This document shows, one piece after another, positions 1 through 5,992 of a stretch of 6,973 nucleotides of DNA (the stretch's first letter is position 1; each line of letters begins with the position of its first letter). Both the position numbers and the translations under genes were made by a program. Below the pieces are notes generated by a model, which was not told the DNA's origin, did not search any database, and worked only from the letters and a program-made list of their open reading frames with translations. This DNA comes from Chloroflexota bacterium (lineage in GTDB: Bacteria; Chloroflexota; UBA6077; JACQUR01). Location of the stretch: assembly GCA_016210245.1 (NCBI GenBank), contig JACQUR010000411.1:1-6973 (forward strand), written 5' to 3'.

Positions 1-4
1 CTTT

Positions 5-21
5 GCCGCCCTCTGGGCGGC
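5..21. repeat. Short perfect hairpin at window start
   Basis: A 7-bp perfect stem (GCCGCCC at 5-11, GGGCGGC at 15-21) encloses a 3-nt loop. It directly abuts the first 26-bp palindrome. It is GC-only and has no T-tract, so a terminator role is not supported. Confidence 0.6.
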
Positions 22-47
22 GGGCGGACAGGGCCGTCCGCCCCTAC
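22..47 (+). repeat. 26-bp palindromic REP-like repeat, copy 1
   Basis: The arms are GGGCGGAC (22-29) and GTCCGCCC (36-43), the loop is AGGGCC, and CTAC follows at 44-47. The same layout recurs at 149-174, at 180-204 and, inverted, at 6946-6971. Arm changes between copies are matched on the other arm, which is what selection for, or spread of, a folded element would leave. Confidence 0.75.
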
Positions 48-55
48 GGGCCGGG

Positions 56-160
56 GCGGCGGGCGGACAGGGCCGGGGCGGCGGGCGGACAGGGCCGGGG
101 CGGCGGGCGGACAGGGCCGGGGCGGCGAGCGGACAGGGCCGGGGCGGCGAGCGGACAGGA
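56..160 (+). repeat. 22-bp tandem repeat array
   Basis: The word GGACAG starts at 65, 87, 109, 131 and 153, exactly 22 bases apart each time. Each unit is the left arm and loop of the 26-bp palindrome (GGGCGGACAGGGCC) followed by GGGGCGGC. The last two units carry GAGC in place of GGGC. There are no unique spacers between units. The array lies between a complete palindrome at 22-47 and another at 149-174, so it looks like local amplification of half an element. A reading frame is open across it, but the translation is low-complexity Gly/Arg/Ala and is not a credible protein. Confidence 0.9.
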
Positions 161-174
161 CCGTCCGCCCGTAC
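149..174 (+). repeat. 26-bp palindromic repeat, copy 2
   Basis: The arms are GAGCGGAC (149-156) and GTCCGCCC (163-170), the loop is AGGACC, and GTAC follows. One arm mismatch breaks the stem near its outer end. It forms the right boundary of the 22-bp array. Confidence 0.65.
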
Positions 175-179
175 GGACC

Positions 180-204
180 GGGCGACAGGGCCGTCGCCTC
201 CTAC
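180..204 (+). repeat. Palindromic repeat variant, copy 3
   Basis: The arms are GGGCGAC (180-186) and GTCGCCT (193-199), with the same AGGGCC loop and a trailing CCTAC. Relative to copy 1, one base is missing from each arm, so the stem stays paired. This suggests that the folded form is what is copied or kept. Confidence 0.6.
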
Positions 205-252
205 CAGGATCGGGCGAGGGCGCCCGGCCTCTCAGCGGGCACCGAATGTTCG

Positions 253-300
253 AGAGGCGAGCCGGGAAAAACGACCATGTGAAACAACTCACTCGCCTCT
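253..300. promoter_or_regulatory. 9-bp inverted repeat abutting the -35 box
   Basis: AGAGGCGAG (253-261) is matched by its inverted copy CTCGCCTCT (292-300), 30 bases apart. The right half ends on the first base of the TTGACA box of the promoter at 300-327. The placement would suit an operator or a looped binding site, but no known regulator motif is recognised and a chance match is possible. Confidence 0.25.
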
Positions 301-327
301 TGACAGGTTCGTTTCGGCTGGTATCAT
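300..327 (+). promoter_or_regulatory. Sigma70-type promoter for the LysM/GH73 gene
   Basis: A perfect TTGACA (-35, 300-305) is followed after 16 bases by TATCAT (-10, 322-327). TGG directly before the -10 gives an extended -10 element. Transcription would begin near 334, about 38 bases ahead of the GTG at 372 and ahead of its ribosome binding site. This excludes start codons further upstream for the major transcript. Confidence 0.65.
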
Positions 328-356
328 GGCTGCCGCACTCGAAGCCATCCCAGCGT

Positions 357-361
357 GGAGG
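357..361 (+). promoter_or_regulatory. Ribosome binding site deciding the start at 372
   Basis: GGAGG lies 10 bases before the GTG at 372. It sits between the predicted transcription start near 334 and that codon, and no other in-frame start nearby has a comparable site. Confidence 0.55.
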
Positions 362-371
362 ACACCCACTG

Positions 372-1760
372 GTGATTGGATTCGCTCCAGCACCCCCGCA
401 CTCTTCTGAAACGTCTCGGTCCCAGCGCCCCTCCTCGAGCAGGATCCACAACAGGCCGCTGGCGGTGCGCCAGAGTCGTTGGGCAACAGCGCCGGCCCTC
501 GCCCTGCTCCGCTGGAGCATTCACCTGGTCGCGCTGGTGGTAGCCCTGCTGGGCCTGTTTCACGCCCGTCCAGGTGCGCAGCTCGCCGCGGCGCCAGCGC
601 CGCCCGAGCCCGACACGCAGGCGAGTCTGTCGCCCCCGCCGGTGCCCCCGGGCGAGGTGCCCCCGTCTGCCCAGGCGCTCGTCCAGGTGGCCGACCAGCC
701 ACAGGAGAGGGACGCCGGCCTGCCGCGGGGGATCGCGGAATACGTGGTCCGCGAGGGCGATACCTTGCGCGCGATCGCCCAGCGCTTCGGGGTGCCGACC
801 GAGGTGCTGGTGTGGAGCAACGACCTTCCCTTGCCGGACGTGCTGAAGGTTGGACAGCGGCTGCTGGTCCCACCGGCGTCAGGCCTGATCCACCGGGTGC
901 GCCCGGCCGACACGATCCGCGGCATCGCCTCGCTCTATCATGCGGACGTCCCGGCGATCATCGACACCAACAAGCTGTCCCCCCCGTTCGCCTTGCAGTT
1001 GGGCCAGCCGCTCGTCGTTCCGAATGGAGTGGTGCCGAAACCGGTTGCAACGCCCGCTCCGAAAGCCACCGCAACGACTGTTCCCCGGGCCTCGCCAACG
1101 TTGCTGCCCAGCCCTTCCCCAACGCCCGTGCCGAGGTCCTCTCCAACGCCGCTGCCCAGCCTCGCTCCCACCGCGGTCTCCACGCTCCCGCCGCCTGCAC
1201 CGGGGGCGAGCGTGCCTGGCGCAACCCCTTCGCCGCAGGCGGAGAGCCAGCCCCTCGCCGCGGCGGTCGCCTCGCCCCGGGCCACGGCGACGCCCCAGCC
1301 ACGCTCGCCGGAGGAGGCGTTCATCGCGTCCATCGCTCCCGGCGCCCAGGCCTCCCAGCGCGCGACCGGCGTTCCCGCTTCAGTCACCATCGCCCAGGCC
1401 ATCCTCGAGAGCTCCTGGGGCCAGAGTCACCTGGCCAGAGAGGCCAACAACCTCTTCGGCATCAAGGCGCGCGAGAAGCCGGGCTCGGCCGGGACGGTGT
1501 GGATGGACACCTGGGAGGTGAGCGGCGGCAACGTGGTGCAGCGGGAGCCCTTCCGTGCCTATGCCTCGGTCGCGGACTCCCTGGTGGACCACGGCCGCTT
1601 CTTCGTCGAGAACGCACGCTACCAGCGGGCCATGGCCGTCAAAGACAACCCCCGTCGCTTCGCCCAGGCGATCCAGGACGCCGGCTACGCGACCGATCCG
1701 GCCTACTCGGCCAAGCTGATCGGCCTCATGGACCGCTACAACCTGTACCGGTTCGACTGA
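372..1760 (+). CDS. Membrane-anchored LysM-LysM-GH73 N-acetylglucosaminidase
   Basis: This is a predicted cell-wall hydrolase that cleaves peptidoglycan glycan strands after N-acetylglucosamine, acting outside the membrane. From GTG at 372 it has 462 residues: a basic cytoplasmic N-terminus, one membrane segment (about 45-63, LVALVVALLGLF), a Pro-rich stretch, LysM domain 1 (about 124-167, YVVREGDTLRAIA), LysM domain 2 (about 173-219), a Pro/Thr/Ser/Ala linker (220-312) and a GH73 glucosaminidase domain (313-462). The GH73 signature AILESSWGQS contains the likely catalytic Glu346, followed by NNLFGIKA. LysM domains bind the glycan, and the linker would span the wall. The frame stays open upstream to position 3, but that part is translated tandem repeat. 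The promoter at 300 and GGAGG at 357 favour the GTG at 372. It converges with the gpgS-like gene. The domain calls are firm; the exact start is moderately sure. Confidence 0.92.
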   Translation: MIGFAPAPPHSSETSRSQRPSSSRIHNRPLAVRQSRWATAPALALLRWSIHLVALVVALLGLFHARPGAQLAAAPAPPEPDTQASLSPPPVPPGEVPPSAQALVQVADQPQERDAGLPRGIAEYVVREGDTLRAIAQRFGVPTEVLVWSNDLPLPDVLKVGQRLLVPPASGLIHRVRPADTIRGIASLYHADVPAIIDTNKLSPPFALQLGQPLVVPNGVVPKPVATPAPKATATTVPRASPTLLPSPSPTPVPRSSPTPLPSLAPTAVSTLPPPAPGASVPGATPSPQAESQPLAAAVASPRATATPQPRSPEEAFIASIAPGAQASQRATGVPASVTIAQAILESSWGQSHLAREANNLFGIKAREKPGSAGTVWMDTWEVSGGNVVQREPFRAYASVADSLVDHGRFFVENARYQRAMAVKDNPRRFAQAIQDAGYATDPAYSAKLIGLMDRYNLYRFD

Positions 1761-1762
1761 AG

Positions 1763-1846
1763 GAGAGTGCAGATTTGAGATTTGAGATTTGAGAGTGCAG
1801 AATTGAGAGCTGCACTCTCAAATCTGCACTCTCAAATCTGCACTCT
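1763..1846. repeat. GAGTGCAGATTTGAGA word-repeat array with hairpin
   Basis: This junction repeat lies between two convergent genes. GAGAGTGCAGATTTGAGA (1763-1780) is followed by further ATTTGAG units. It then appears inverted at 1816-1833, with a second inverted copy at 1830-1846. A 16-bp perfect stem forms between 1785-1800 and 1810-1825 around a 9-nt loop. The hydrolase stop codon lies two bases before the array. The minus-strand fusion gene runs into it: its stop TGA (1820-1818) and last residues are repeat sequence. It may act as a bidirectional 3'-end hairpin, but it is AT-rich in the stem and lacks a T-tract. Confidence 0.85.
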
Positions 1847-3719
1847 GCAATCGGCTTCGATATTCCGGCAGGGTGATGATCGGTGGCCGCTCTACGTCCT
1901 CGAGCTCCTTCACTTCCACGTGGAAGTGCCGCTGCCCGTGCTGGATGAGCTTCATGCTGGTATTGACCTCTTGCAGCAGTTGCAACCGGTGGCGCTGCTC
2001 CAGCCGCCGCATGGCCACCAGGGTGATGGTGAACGCCATCTTGCTCAGCGAGACCAGGCTCTGGTTGCGGTGGACGCGCCGCTTGAGGTCCACCTGGCCG
2101 ATGGCCGACAGGCCAAAGTGCTCCAGCATGTCCACCAGCAGCCCCACCTCCACCCCGTAGCCGGTGAAGAAGGGCAGTCGTTCCAGCACCTCGCGCCGCC
2201 CGGCGTATTCGCCCGACAGGGGCTGGATGATGCCCGAGAGCTCGGGGAAGAAGAGGTTCAGCAGCGGCCGAGCAGTGAGCTCGGTCACCCGCCCGCCCCC
2301 CGTCGCCCGAAGCGTACCGCCGAGGCGAATCGGGCGCTTGTAGAAACCCTTGACGTACTTGATCCGCGGCTCCTTGAACAGGGGGCCCAGCAGTCCGTAC
2401 ACAAAGCGCGGGTGCATGTTCCGGATATCGGTGTCGACCCAGACCACGATGTCGCCCCGCGTGACGTACAGACTCTTCCACAGCGCCTCGCCCTTGCCGG
2501 CGTAACTGCGGTACTCGGGCAGCACCTGCTGATGGATGTGTACCGGGATATCGAGCGCGCTGGCGATCTCCCGCGTCCGATCGGTTGAATCCGAGTCGAT
2601 GAGCACCAGCTCGTCGACGAGTGGATAGCGCTCCACCAACTCGGTCTTGAGCACGCGGATGACCTGGCCGACGGTCTCCTCCTCGTTCAGCGCCGGCAGG
2701 GCGAGGCTCACGGTCAGCCCCTGGCGCTGCTTGAGGCGGACCAGCTCGTCGATGTGCTCGAACTCCTGGCTGTCGAACGTGTTCTCGGCGAACCACTTGT
2801 CCACCACGGTGGAGATGGAAAGATGGCGCGGAGCGCCCGGCTGGAACGGGAGGACCAGTTTCTCCCACTCCTGGTGGCCCATGTCACCGGGGATCCTGGT
2901 CTTGACCACCACCACCCGATCGAGTTTCTGCGCCACCGCCTCGGCGATGGGGCCGAAGAGCAGCGGGGTGTCGGGGGTGCCCGCCGCGGCGCCCATGACC
3001 ACCACCCCGTGGGACGCCGCCTGGGCCAGGATAGCCGCCTCGACCTCGTCCGCGGCGACCTCGAGCGGCCGCACCCGCTCCGGGCGCAGCGCCGTAGACA
3101 GGATGGCATCGAACTCCTCGCGATCCCTGGCCCACGCCTCGGCCGAGCAGGCGGGGCGCTGGATGTGCATCGCGGTCACGTGGCAGTCCAGCCGCTCGGC
3201 CAGGCCCGTGGCCAACTGCAGGGCCAGCACCGCGTGGGGGCCGCCGCGCACCGGGAGCAGGACTCCGCCCCGCTGCCCCAGGCTGACCTGCTTGGCGATG
3301 GCGATGTCGCACGGGGCCTTCCTGACCACCTCGTCGATCGTCGCGCCGAAGATAGCGTGCGATGAGTCGGTCCAGCCCTTCCAGCCGAACAGGATGAGGT
3401 CGGCCTGCTCCTCCCTGGCCGCCTCCACGATGCCCTGCCACACGTGGCGCGAGACACGCACCAGGGTCCGCAGCTCCACGTCCGGCGACTGGTAGAGCTT
3501 GACCAGCCGACCCAGCCCCTGGCGGTGCAGGCGGGCCGGGATGGCGCCCTCGGTGAAGCCCAGCTCCTCCGGGATCTCGACGACGCCGAGCGCGACGACC
3601 CGCCCCTTGCGGCCACCCGGCTGCACCGGCATCAACGCCGCAGCGACCTGGATGAGGTCCGTGCCCGCGCGCGGATCGGCCAGAGGGACGAGGATCTTGT
3701 AGTCGTGGGGCTCAATCAT
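1818..3719 (-). CDS. gpgS: Two-Usp-domain / glucosyl-3-phosphoglycerate synthase (GT81) fusion
   Basis: The C-terminal half (about 285-615) is a GT-A fold synthase that transfers glucose from NDP-glucose to D-3-phosphoglycerate, the first step to glucosylglycerate. Signatures match actinobacterial GpgS: LPALNEEETVG (341-351), DSDSTD (375-380), AGKGEALW (407-414), the metal-site DTD (429-431), VKGFYKRP, ATGGGRVTEL (472-481), QPLSGEYA (499-506), GYGVEVGLL (520-528) and HRN (550-552). The N-terminal half has two UspA-like domains (6-144 and 151-275). The first keeps the nucleotide-binding spacing G112-x2-G115-x9-G125; the second is degenerate. Mycobacterial GpgS is roughly half this length and has no Usp part. 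I chose ATG 3719 (633 residues) because the first beta strand begins at residue 7; the open frame upstream to 3800 is repeat sequence. No strong ribosome site is visible. The last residues, LRVQI, come from the junction repeat. No glucosyl-phosphoglycerate phosphatase is in the window. Confidence 0.9.
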   Translation of the reverse strand: MIEPHDYKILVPLADPRAGTDLIQVAAALMPVQPGGRKGRVVALGVVEIPEELGFTEGAIPARLHRQGLGRLVKLYQSPDVELRTLVRVSRHVWQGIVEAAREEQADLILFGWKGWTDSSHAIFGATIDEVVRKAPCDIAIAKQVSLGQRGGVLLPVRGGPHAVLALQLATGLAERLDCHVTAMHIQRPACSAEAWARDREEFDAILSTALRPERVRPLEVAADEVEAAILAQAASHGVVVMGAAAGTPDTPLLFGPIAEAVAQKLDRVVVVKTRIPGDMGHQEWEKLVLPFQPGAPRHLSISTVVDKWFAENTFDSQEFEHIDELVRLKQRQGLTVSLALPALNEEETVGQVIRVLKTELVERYPLVDELVLIDSDSTDRTREIASALDIPVHIHQQVLPEYRSYAGKGEALWKSLYVTRGDIVVWVDTDIRNMHPRFVYGLLGPLFKEPRIKYVKGFYKRPIRLGGTLRATGGGRVTELTARPLLNLFFPELSGIIQPLSGEYAGRREVLERLPFFTGYGVEVGLLVDMLEHFGLSAIGQVDLKRRVHRNQSLVSLSKMAFTITLVAMRRLEQRHRLQLLQEVNTSMKLIQHGQRHFHVEVKELEDVERPPIITLPEYRSRLQSADLRVQI

Positions 3720-3746
3720 GGTTTTGATTGCAGATTCACCTGGGAT

Positions 3747-3820
3747 TGCAGATTTGAGATTGCAGAGTGCAGATTGCTCGCCCAGGCTGGCAATCTGCAC
3801 TCTGCAATCTCAAATCTGCA
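3747..3820. repeat. 31-bp perfect inverted repeat, same word family
   Basis: Arms 3747-3777 and 3790-3820 are perfectly complementary over 31 bases around a 12-nt loop. The arms are built from the same words (GAGTGCAG, ATTTGAGATT, TGCAGA) as the 1763-1846 array. It fills most of the 90-bp gap between the GT4 and gpgS-like genes and supplies the GT4 stop codon (3812-3810). As RNA it would be a very stable hairpin between two co-directional genes. Confidence 0.9.
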
Positions 3821-5159
3821 CTCGAAGGATTGGTTCGATCTGGGAGCGGTAGATCCGCTCCCAAGTGTACTCGCTCAGCACCTTTTTGCGCAGGCGGTAG
3901 ACCGGGTCGGAGCGCACGAAGCGAGAGATGGCCGCGGCGATCCGCTCCGGGCTGTCCTGCAGGTCGAAGAAGCGGGCGTGCGGGCCGGCGGTCTCGCGCA
4001 GGGCCGGGATGTTGGCGGCGAAGACGGGCAGACCAGCCACTCCTGCTTCCAGCATGGGGATGCCAAAGCCCTCCTGGCTGCTCGGAAACAGCAGCAGGTC
4101 CGCCGCCAGGTACAGGTCGTCCATCATCGCGTCGCTCACCCGCACGGGCTGTCCGCCAGGGGTGCGCGTCTCGAACAGGAAGACCACCTCGCGCTCCAGC
4201 CCGAGGGCGCTGCGCTCGCGGCGCAGCTCCGAGACGTAGTCGCCCGAGCGGACGTTGTGCGGGCCAGGCGGGCCGGTGACCACCAGACGGGGGCGCAGCC
4301 CGTCCTGCGCCAGGGCGGCCACGGTGCGAATGGCGAGCTCGATGTTCTTCCGCCGTGTGATCCGCGCCGGTAGGAGGATAAAGGGGTCCGCCTCCAGCAA
4401 GTGGAGCTGCGCGAGCAACTGCCAGGTGGCCGGGCGCAGCTTCCAGGCGCGCACGGGATCGATGCCCGCGGGGATCACGCGGACGGCCTCTGGCTCCAGT
4501 CCGGCCAACCTGGCCAGGTCCGCACGCCGGTCCTCGGACACGGCCACATACTGCACCCCGGGCGCGGCCGTGCGGAGCAATACCCAGGGGTAGCAGGGGC
4601 GCATCTGCGGCAGGTAGAGCGGGTTTGCCCAGGCCAGGTCGTGGCACCAGGCGATGAGCCTGGCCGGCGTGTACCCGGCCAGGCGGTGCAGTGCGGCGGT
4701 GAGCGGCAGATTGAAGTGCAGGGTGAAGGCGTTGTGGACCAGGCAGACGTCGAGTGGCTCGAGCGCCGCCGCCAACCGGCGCTCGAGGGCGCCGACCTGC
4801 GCCTCGAAGCCCTCCGACACCTCGCCCTGCTCCAGGGCGCGGTTGAGCGCCAGCACGGATGGGTGCTTGGAGTCCAGCTCGGGCAGCAGGGTCGTGGGGA
4901 TCCCGCGCCGCGCCTGGCCGCCGCGGCCCGCCAGCACGCGCACCTGGTGGCCCTGGTCGGCCAGCAAGCGGGCGTGGATGGCCATCAGCCGCTCCACCCC
5001 CCCGACCACCGGCGGACAGGTGTAGTGGAGCATGCCGACGCGGAGCGGACTCTCCTGAGACGACCGTCGACCGTTCACTGTCAACAGGGCACCAGCGGAC
5101 GGTGAACTGTCGACTGTCGACTGTGGACTTGGTTCAGGAGCCGGCGGTGCGGACTGCAC
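3810..5159 (-). CDS. GT4-family glycosyltransferase
   Basis: A retaining GT-B fold glycosyltransferase of 449 residues, acting in the cytosol or at the membrane face. The N-terminal lobe starts with LRVGMLHYTCPP and the donor/acceptor glycine loop GGVER (53-57). The C-terminal lobe has VIPAGID (228-234), the phosphate-binding LLPARITRRKNIE (R266, K271) and the hallmark E-x7-E motif EGFGIPMLE (E363, E371). There is no transmembrane segment. The GTG at 5159 overlaps the end of cysE by 26 bases. Residues 1-38 are partly encoded by a palindromic repeat and are not conserved-looking, so a later GTG (5078) is possible; ATG 5033 would cut into the first strand. The last five residues (LRVQI) and the stop come from the downstream repeat. 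Donor and acceptor cannot be read from sequence. Its place beside the GpgS fusion suggests a second sugar transfer, as MggA does on glucosyl-3-phosphoglycerate in Petrotoga, but that is inference. Confidence 0.88.
   Translation of the reverse strand: MQSAPPAPEPSPQSTVDSSPSAGALLTVNGRRSSQESPLRVGMLHYTCPPVVGGVERLMAIHARLLADQGHQVRVLAGRGGQARRGIPTTLLPELDSKHPSVLALNRALEQGEVSEGFEAQVGALERRLAAALEPLDVCLVHNAFTLHFNLPLTAALHRLAGYTPARLIAWCHDLAWANPLYLPQMRPCYPWVLLRTAAPGVQYVAVSEDRRADLARLAGLEPEAVRVIPAGIDPVRAWKLRPATWQLLAQLHLLEADPFILLPARITRRKNIELAIRTVAALAQDGLRPRLVVTGPPGPHNVRSGDYVSELRRERSALGLEREVVFLFETRTPGGQPVRVSDAMMDDLYLAADLLLFPSSQEGFGIPMLEAGVAGLPVFAANIPALRETAGPHARFFDLQDSPERIAAAISRFVRSDPVYRLRKKVLSEYTWERIYRSQIEPILRVQI
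5063..5128. repeat. GTCGAC/GTTCAC-type inverted repeat at the cysE-GT4 junction
   Basis: A 20-bp arm (5063-5082) matches the inverted arm 5098-5117 with three mismatches, around a 15-nt loop. The right side continues as GTCGACT units, repeated to about 5128. It lies inside the open frame of the GT4 gene and encodes part of its N-terminal tail (about residues 11-32), so it is either an in-frame insertion or the true start lies downstream of it. Confidence 0.75.
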
Positions 5160-5838
5160 GCTGAGCGCTTTCTAGCGAGGGGAGGTCCCGGACGCCAGCC
5201 AGGCGCTGCTCCACCAGGGCCAGGCGCGCCTCGAGCTCCTGGACCCGGGCCTGGAGCCCCTCGATCAGTTCGGCCTCCGGATCCGGCAGCCGCGCGATAG
5301 TTCCGTCTTCCGGGTAGCGCACTGCCACGGCATGGCCCGGCACCCCGACGACCGTGGAGTAGGCTGGGACGTTGGTAATGACCACCGAGCCGGCTCCGAC
5401 CTGGGCACCCTCGCCCACCTCGATCGCGCCGATGAGCTGGGCGTGCGCGCCGACCACCACCCCATCGCGCAGGGTGGGGTGGCGCTTCTCCCGACGCCGG
5501 CTCGTGCCGCCCAGGGTCACTCCCTGGTAGAGGGTCACGTCGTCGCCCAGTTCGGCCGTCTCCCCGATCACCACGCCCATGCCGTGGTCGATGAACAGCC
5601 CATCGCCAATCCTGGCCGCGGGATGGATCTCGATGCCAGTAAGCGCGCGCCCCAGGTGGGAGATGACCCGCGCCGGAACGGGCAGGCCCCAGTTGTGCAG
5701 CGTGTGGGCGAGCCGATGGACCTGGCGCGCGTGGAAGCCAGGATAGGCGAGGACGACTTCCCAGGCGCTCCTGGCGGCTGGATCGCGCTCGAGGGCGGCA
5801 TGGATGTCACGACGGATACTGCGGAGAAGCTTGAACAC
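5134..5838 (-). CDS. cysE: Serine O-acetyltransferase
   Basis: It transfers an acetyl group from acetyl-CoA to L-serine to give O-acetylserine, the substrate for cysteine synthase. The protein has 234 residues: a short helical N-terminus (1-66), then a left-handed beta-helix of hexapeptide repeats (about 70-172). TGIEIHPAARIG (67-78), DHGMGVVIGETAE (84-96), YQGVTLGGTS (104-113) and RHP (119-121) match the short Bacillus-type CysE; His85 with Asp84 and His120 are the expected active-site residues. The C-terminus is unusual: residues 190-216 form a leucine-heptad coiled coil followed by a polar tail ending in Ser, instead of the short tail ending in Ile by which many CysE proteins bind CysK. 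The start is GTG 5838; no in-frame ATG lies just upstream and no clear ribosome site is seen. The 3' end overlaps the GT4 start, so translational coupling is likely. Confidence 0.95.
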   Translation of the reverse strand: MFKLLRSIRRDIHAALERDPAARSAWEVVLAYPGFHARQVHRLAHTLHNWGLPVPARVISHLGRALTGIEIHPAARIGDGLFIDHGMGVVIGETAELGDDVTLYQGVTLGGTSRRREKRHPTLRDGVVVGAHAQLIGAIEVGEGAQVGAGSVVITNVPAYSTVVGVPGHAVAVRYPEDGTIARLPDPEAELIEGLQARVQELEARLALVEQRLAGVRDLPSLESAQRAVRTAGS

Positions 5839-5873
5839 GTCCCAGGACCCAAGGCTTGGCTGGGCATGATGGT

Positions 5874-5882
5874 AGCATAGCA
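5874..5882 (-). promoter_or_regulatory. Possible extended -10 promoter for cysE
   Basis: On the minus strand TGC precedes TATGCT (5879-5874), an extended -10 arrangement 35 bases before the cysE GTG. No -35 box is recognisable in the C-rich DNA upstream. This is weak evidence on its own. Confidence 0.3.
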
Positions 5883-5902
5883 GAGCGTGGCGGGGGGACC
5901 GG

Positions 5903-5988
5903 ACCTAACCCCCCCGCCCCCATCCCTGCCAGGGCCGGGGGGGTCGGCTCCCCCTTCCCTGGCAGGGAAGGGGGCCGGGGGGTTAGGT
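5903..5988. repeat. ACCTAACCCCC palindromic element
   Basis: A 32-bp arm at 5903-5934 (ACCTAACCCCCCC... ending CCCTGCCAGGG) is matched by the inverted arm 5957-5988 with two mismatches. The 22-nt middle contains further G-run/C-run pairing. It fills the junction between the membrane-protein gene, whose stop is five bases away, and cysE. As RNA it would fold into a very strong hairpin and might end or attenuate the upstream operon transcript, but there is no T-tract. It probably belongs to a dispersed intergenic repeat family. Confidence 0.85.
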
Positions 5989-5992
5989 GGGT

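Noticed and set aside
56..160. CRISPR-like array
   Set aside because: The 22-bp units are contiguous, with no unique spacers and no cas genes.
3..371. Upstream extension of the autolysin reading frame
   Set aside because: The extra 123 residues are translated tandem repeat and GC-rich intergenic DNA. A promoter and ribosome site lie downstream of the candidate starts.
479..1792. 437-residue plus-strand open frame overlapping the autolysin
   Set aside because: It is Arg/Gly/Pro/Ala-rich with no domain; the overlapping frame carries clear LysM and GH73 domains.
1785..1825. Rho-independent terminator between the convergent genes
   Set aside because: The stem is perfect, but it is AT-rich, lies inside one coding end and has no T-tract on either strand; it is kept only as a repeat.
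1726..2868. 380-residue minus-strand open frame
   Set aside because: It is a low-complexity shadow of the GpgS frame on the same strand and has no motif.
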